Assembly: GCA_029959085.1 (NCBI GenBank)
Contig: JARWIR010000027.1
Location: 5,146,001-5,210,000, forward strand
Length of the DNA: 64,000 bases
DNA from: Nemophila menziesii
Lineage: Eukaryota; Streptophyta; Magnoliopsida; Boraginales; Hydrophyllaceae
Reading direction: 5' to 3'
This document shows positions 59,681 to 64,000 of the stretch, piece after piece; the stretch's first letter is position 1; every line of letters begins with the position of its first letter. Made by a program: the position numbers and the translations under genes. The notes under the pieces are model-generated. The model made no database searches. It worked only from the letters and a program-made list of their open reading frames with translations, and was not told the DNA's origin.

Positions 59681-61763
59681 GATTTTATTTTTATGTCTTT
59701 GTTGGTTAATATTTTTCTCTGGTACTTGTTGAATGCAAAAAAAGAGAAATATATCCTAGAATAGTACGATGTAGTTGATTATGTAGCATAACTCTAGATG
59801 TGGAATTTATCATTATCTATTCTAAATTATAAATGTAAGTAATTGAGGGTGCGATTAGAGTCATGCTCAGAGAAAGGGCTATGTTTTGCTGTTCATTTCC
59901 AGAATTCTTGGTAGCAAAAAGTGTTGGGTTAACGAGTATCTCAAGGTAAAGAAAAAAACTTTTATGTCCATCCTTACACACTGACTTATCTATATGGTAG
60001 ATTTCTTAATCCTTCCAATCCTATGAGTATTTTTTGTTTGTTCAAAATTTCGATTAGCACACTGACTATATTTGTTTTACAAACTATAATCCCCCATCAT
60101 GGTCCAAACTTATTATTTGTACTTTATATTTATCTTATATATATGCTTTCACCAAAAAAAAAGAGTCTAACAAATTCAGTGAACCCTGTTAAGTATATAC
60201 TATAAACCAGATTTGTAAATAATGCTTGCTAAACATTGTATCTTGTATTGATATGAATATAAGTCCTCTTTTTTACCAAGTTCAGTATCACTCCAGATTA
60301 TCCCCATTCTATAAGATTTAAAAAGAGGCATTAGGAATTCAAGATCATCTAACATGCACAATCGACAATGATGTCCACTTAATGTTAAACAAGCAAGATA
60401 ATGGAGTTAACATAAATTTAACTTGACAGGGTAGCAATTAGTAAAACGAAAGGATTGGTTATGTCGAATAAAATCTTTTAAAAAATCTATTTGATTCTCA
60501 CGACTCTCGATATTCATTTGCGGTATACCACATTTCATATTGTAATATTTGACATGCCACATGATTCAAATCATCTTAACTCTCATGGTGTCTCAAATAT
60601 GGATATATTTAATATACCTAGGCAGGAGTGTCTTTTAATTTCGGTGACCTTTTTGAATAAAAGTCAACCTTAAAGTATGATGCCTCTATGAAGATGTATT
60701 TAGTAATATTTAAACTTATCGTAATTGTGCTAATTTGAATTAAACATAATTTAGTTTTTTGGTAAATTTTTGTGCAGATAAATGCTTTTTCATCTTTTTT
60801 GTACAGTTAAGTTCAATAAAAAGAAAAGTACATTCGACCAAAATTTATGCACCATCTTTCAATATTGCAGTCATTCAAACATTTAATTTAACATCAAAAC
60901 CTAAGAAAAAATCACAAAACCAGTACATCATATTCATTACCCAAAAAAATACAAAATATTAAAAAACCGACAAATCTTTTTCATTAAACAATAACCAAAC
61001 ATAAAATAACAAAATCAGATTGACTTCAATCCAGATCTTCAAAGGACACTATTATATCTGCAGAATTAGAGAACATAAGCACATTAACACTCACAATTGA
61101 TATTTGAAATGTTAATTAAGATTGCACAATGAGTAATAAATACACCTGAAGACTGCACTCACATTAGCACCTTAACACTTTCGTGAACCAAAAAATGTGC
61201 AATAACAAAGCACCTTTTTTTGTGTAAAAATAATAAAACACCTCAAAACTATATTTTCTCGTGGATAAAAGAACTGCACAAAAGTTATAAAAAAAACCTT
61301 AAAATTGCACTTTCGTGCACCTGAAAACAACACAAATGTACAGTTATTGACGTATTCTTCACCGAACCACCAGATCCGATAAACTTTATACCAAATCATA
61401 ACCAAAAATCCTAATTAAAGTTGTACACAACTATTAAAAACAACCGGTGCCACAACACACCGTAAAATAATATTCAACAGTACCTAAATTACGTTCTATA
61501 AAAATTATATGGGACCACAAATAGGCTGGTTTTGTATGCAAATCTAATTAAAAAATCTAGTCGAGGAAGATTTGTTCTAAAAAAGTGATGTCTTTAAAGC
61601 GAGAGATCCGAAAGGAGACAATAAGTCATGAAAAGTAATTTTATGAAAGCGTATAATAGTAAATTGGCATTACTTAGTTAACAACTGATGGAAAAAAAAC
61701 AAGTTTAAGGAGGTTTGAATTGTTTATTACAGTGTATGGCCAAAATCACATACTAGAAAATAC
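59681..61763. other. Stretch with no recognised gene, copy 2
   Basis: Collinear with 21176-23285. About 35 bp present near 21388 in copy 1 are missing near 59890. Confidence 0.5.
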
Positions 61764-62718
61764 TTAAAGGAGGTCACGTGCACTTAAGCCATCATAAGTT
61801 AAACTTGAGTTGAGTGTCTCCAACTAAAGATTAGAAGCAGAGAATTATGCATGATGACTGACACAAAATTATCTTTAAAAAAAAGTGCACATACCTTGCG
61901 TGCTACCCGTTTAGACCTTCTATGGGTCTCTTGTTTATTTCTCTTGCTCTTGCGCCCGTATTTTGGATTTATACTTTTTTCCCACTTTCCTGCAAAAATG
62001 AAAAATCCAAATAACAAAGTTAGTTACAATTGGACTACATTTTAAGACTCAATCGAATTATTTACTGGAAGAAAAATAAATTAAATTACCCTACAGCAGG
62101 AGAAGGAGGATCCTCAGTTGTTTCCTGGAAACAAAGAGAGACATAGAGAGCATGAGAAATAGTTAGTTGAATGTTTAAAGTTAGATGAGATTGTATTGAA
62201 TTACTTGAGAAGTATAGAAGTCGAACAGAGATGGGTCATCAGACAACCTTGAAGCAAGATCGCTGAGCACATTGAGTCAGTTGTTGTCTTCAGTAGCGGT
62301 GGAACAATTTGTATTAGCATATAAAGTTTATCACAAAATATAACAATTGATCAAGAAATACATACATTTAAATTGAAATTAAATGTCCATCTCCACTTGT
62401 TTAAAATCGAAATTGGAAACTAAAGAAACATTATAAAAAAGGAAGAGAAATGATAAGAATATGAATCGATTGGAAAAGAATGGGATATCAAATAGTAATA
62501 AAATAGTGGCGGCGTAAGACCTTAATGATGAGTTCCTATCTTTATAGTTTAAATGGACGGGTTAGGGTTAATATTTACGTTTTTAAATTTATAGAAAAAT
62601 AAATAAATTTTTAATATTACATTTTGTTTTAGAGAAACACAAGATGTATATTGTTAATCATAAAAATAGTTATATTTCATATTTTGATTTTCTTTTAAAC
62701 TCTATAATTTGGAACAAT

Positions 62719-62829
62719 CTTCCATCCAATACTGGATGGTCACCTAATTAACCTAATGATATGTGTTTTTATTATAATTAATAGATATGCTATGAATATT
62801 GGACCATCGAATCCAATATAGGATGTAAG
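62719..62829. mobile_element. Small hairpin MITE, copy 2
   Basis: Counterpart of 24419-24526; the right arm contains five extra bases (GAATC). Confidence 0.7.
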
Positions 62830-63416
62830 TCTTGCCCCTATTAATTATATATTATCTAAAATAATTAATATTATATACTTAAAAATTTATGTACATTTAT
62901 ATTTTGTGATCTACGTATAAACACATGAGTTATGTAACATATTTGTTAACTAAAACTTAAAAGAAACAAATTGAAAGAATATCCTTTTACTTTGGTTCGT
63001 GCATTAGTAAATTTATGCCCTTATTTTTTAGTAGATACAATCTAAGGATTTAACAAACTAACACTACAAAAAGTCTTGAGTTAAGCAACGAAATTTGGAA
63101 TATTGTCGAAATGGTCCATCTAGATCAAAGCCTTCAACGAAGGGAGAATTTCCATTACAACTAATTTCCTATTTGAAATCCCATGGCTTGAGAATAAGAC
63201 ATATGCAGAATATATATAAGTTTCCTACCTCGGATGAAGTATTATTGTTAAGGGAGCCTAAAGGTCCTGTGCAAGTAGAAGGAACTGGAACCTGAACAAG
63301 AGATAGAACTGGGGCAGGAGCTGGAGCAAACACTGGAGCTGGAGCTGGATCTGGACTGTGACTTTTTCCTTTCACAAAACTTTTATAACAGGGACAAAAC
63401 CCCAAACTGATCTGAT

Positions 63417-63502
63417 GGACTTGAATTTAAGTCCACTACCAAATTTATGTCTTCACTATGGACTTGAATTTAAGTCCACTACCAAATTTATGTCTTCACT
63501 CT
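63417..63502. repeat. 43-bp tandem duplication (copy 2 only)
   Basis: The 43-bp unit starting GGACTTGAATTTAAGTCC occurs at 63417-63459 and 63460-63502, once in copy 1. It lies in E1 of the unrecognised gene and adds a length that is not a multiple of three. Confidence 0.92.
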
Positions 63503-64000
63503 ATCTGATGGAGAACTCAACTGATGGAGTATTATATTTCGACATAAATCTGCAGATCTTCTCTCCGGCACCACTTTAAAAGCAAAAAAAATTTAATTTT
63601 CTCTCTTTCCCTTTCCAGCTACCAAAATCATAGATCTACTTCGACAAACAATATACGCCGCACAACTTTGATTTCTATAAAGGGATATATATATGTATGG
63701 GCCTTCAGTTGACTACCGTAAACCCTAGCCATAATAGGCTTTAATATTTTTGGTAACTCATATAACCGGCCCAATTAACCTCTATTAAATCTTAATTGCA
63801 AATTAGGACCTCGGAAAAAAAACATAATAAATTCATCTGACCATAATATAGTGAGGATATATTTCGGACCACAATATAGTGATGATATATTACCAACAAC
63901 CTACAATTTGTACATCTCAACCATGAGTAGCTGAACACTATGCACTCAATTAGTATCACATAATGGAAGGCTCGAGGTACTTTTACATCTATTAATTAGT

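Larger units (their letters stand above)
61764..63545 (-). pseudogene. Unrecognised multi-exon gene or pseudogene, copy 2
   Basis: Better preserved than copy 1. E1, 63545-63229: ATG, MSKYNTPSVEFSIR, TAG, SEDINLVVDLNSSPSDQFG, a +1 shift, KSFVKGKSHSPDPAPAP, ending SSE at a GAG|GTAGGAA donor. E2, ending 62205: LNVLSDLASRLSDDPSLFDF, YTSQ, then GTAATT. E3, 62124-62090: CCAG acceptor, ETTEDPPSPAV. E4, 61989-61895: TTTTTGCAG acceptor, KWEKSINPKYGRKSKRNKQ, RRSKRVARK, GTATGT donor; very basic, nuclear-localisation-like. E5, 61823-61764: CTTTAG acceptor, LETLNSSLTYDGLSARDLL, TAA. E1-E2-E3 and E4-E5 join in phase; E3-E4 does not with the GTAGG|GTAATT donor. The TAG and the shift in E1 are shared with copy 1. 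No known family was recognised. Confidence 0.5.
35739..64000 (+). repeat. Segmental duplication, copy 2 (runs off the right edge)
   Basis: Direct repeat of 1-25693. It is longer because of a 7.0-kb copia insertion at 43184-50225, and it lacks the 3.8 kb matching 11078-14865. The distance between equivalent points is 35.7 kb at the start and 38.3 kb at the end. The boundaries are not in the window, so whether the unit is a full 36-kb tandem cannot be decided here. Confidence 0.95.

Overview
The window is A+T-rich plant nuclear DNA (roughly 30% G+C by eye), dominated by transposable elements and broken genes. The plant origin rests on several families: CACTA (En/Spm) transposase with Transposase_21 and DUF4218 blocks, Ty1/copia and Ty3/gypsy LTR retrotransposons (the gypsy one primed by a tRNA-Asp-type site), plant-specific DUF674 protein fragments, an F-box gene with an F-box-associated domain, and an importin-alpha pseudogene. 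It is probably a eudicot; the species cannot be told from sequence alone.

The main architecture is a large direct segmental duplication. Positions 1-25,693 (copy 1, whose start lies before the window) match 35,739-64,000 (copy 2, which continues past the window) at roughly 95-97% identity by eye. About 10 kb of single-copy spacer (25,694-35,738) lies between them. Both copies carry, in order: CACTA transposase pseudogene, short SINE-like element, Stowaway-type MITE, importin-alpha pseudogene, a minus-strand exon-like module with 70-bp repeats, a LINE-type RNase H pseudogene, the start of an F-box gene, a degenerate reverse-oriented LTR, a hAT-like terminus, a DUF674 pseudogene, another LTR remnant, a CACTA-type terminus, and an unrecognised minus-strand multi-exon gene or pseudogene.

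The two copies have since diverged by discrete events that can be read from the alignment. A 7.0-kb copia element with TSD CAACT is present only in copy 2; copy 1 keeps the empty site. A 1.57-kb solo LTR with TSD ATTTC is present only in copy 1. A 3,788-bp deletion with 5-bp microhomology in copy 2 removed the F-box body and a DUF674 fragment. A 226-bp deletion lies in the copy 1 transposase. A 225-bp GC-rich insert with an AT-hook-like coding stretch interrupts the unrecognised gene in copy 1.

The spacer holds the best-preserved element: a 6.4-kb Ty3/gypsy-type non-autonomous retrotransposon (27,345-33,753). It has two nearly identical 1.5-kb LTRs, 5-bp TSD ATTAA, PBS and polypurine tract, and one intact ORF of about 398 aa resembling the 'putative plant transposon protein' domain, with no pol. 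After it come the 5' terminus and subterminal repeats of the CACTA element whose transposase opens copy 2. No window gene is clearly intact and functional except possibly that retrotransposon ORF; the multi-exon gene at 23.3-25.2 / 61.8-63.5 kb deserves transcript evidence.
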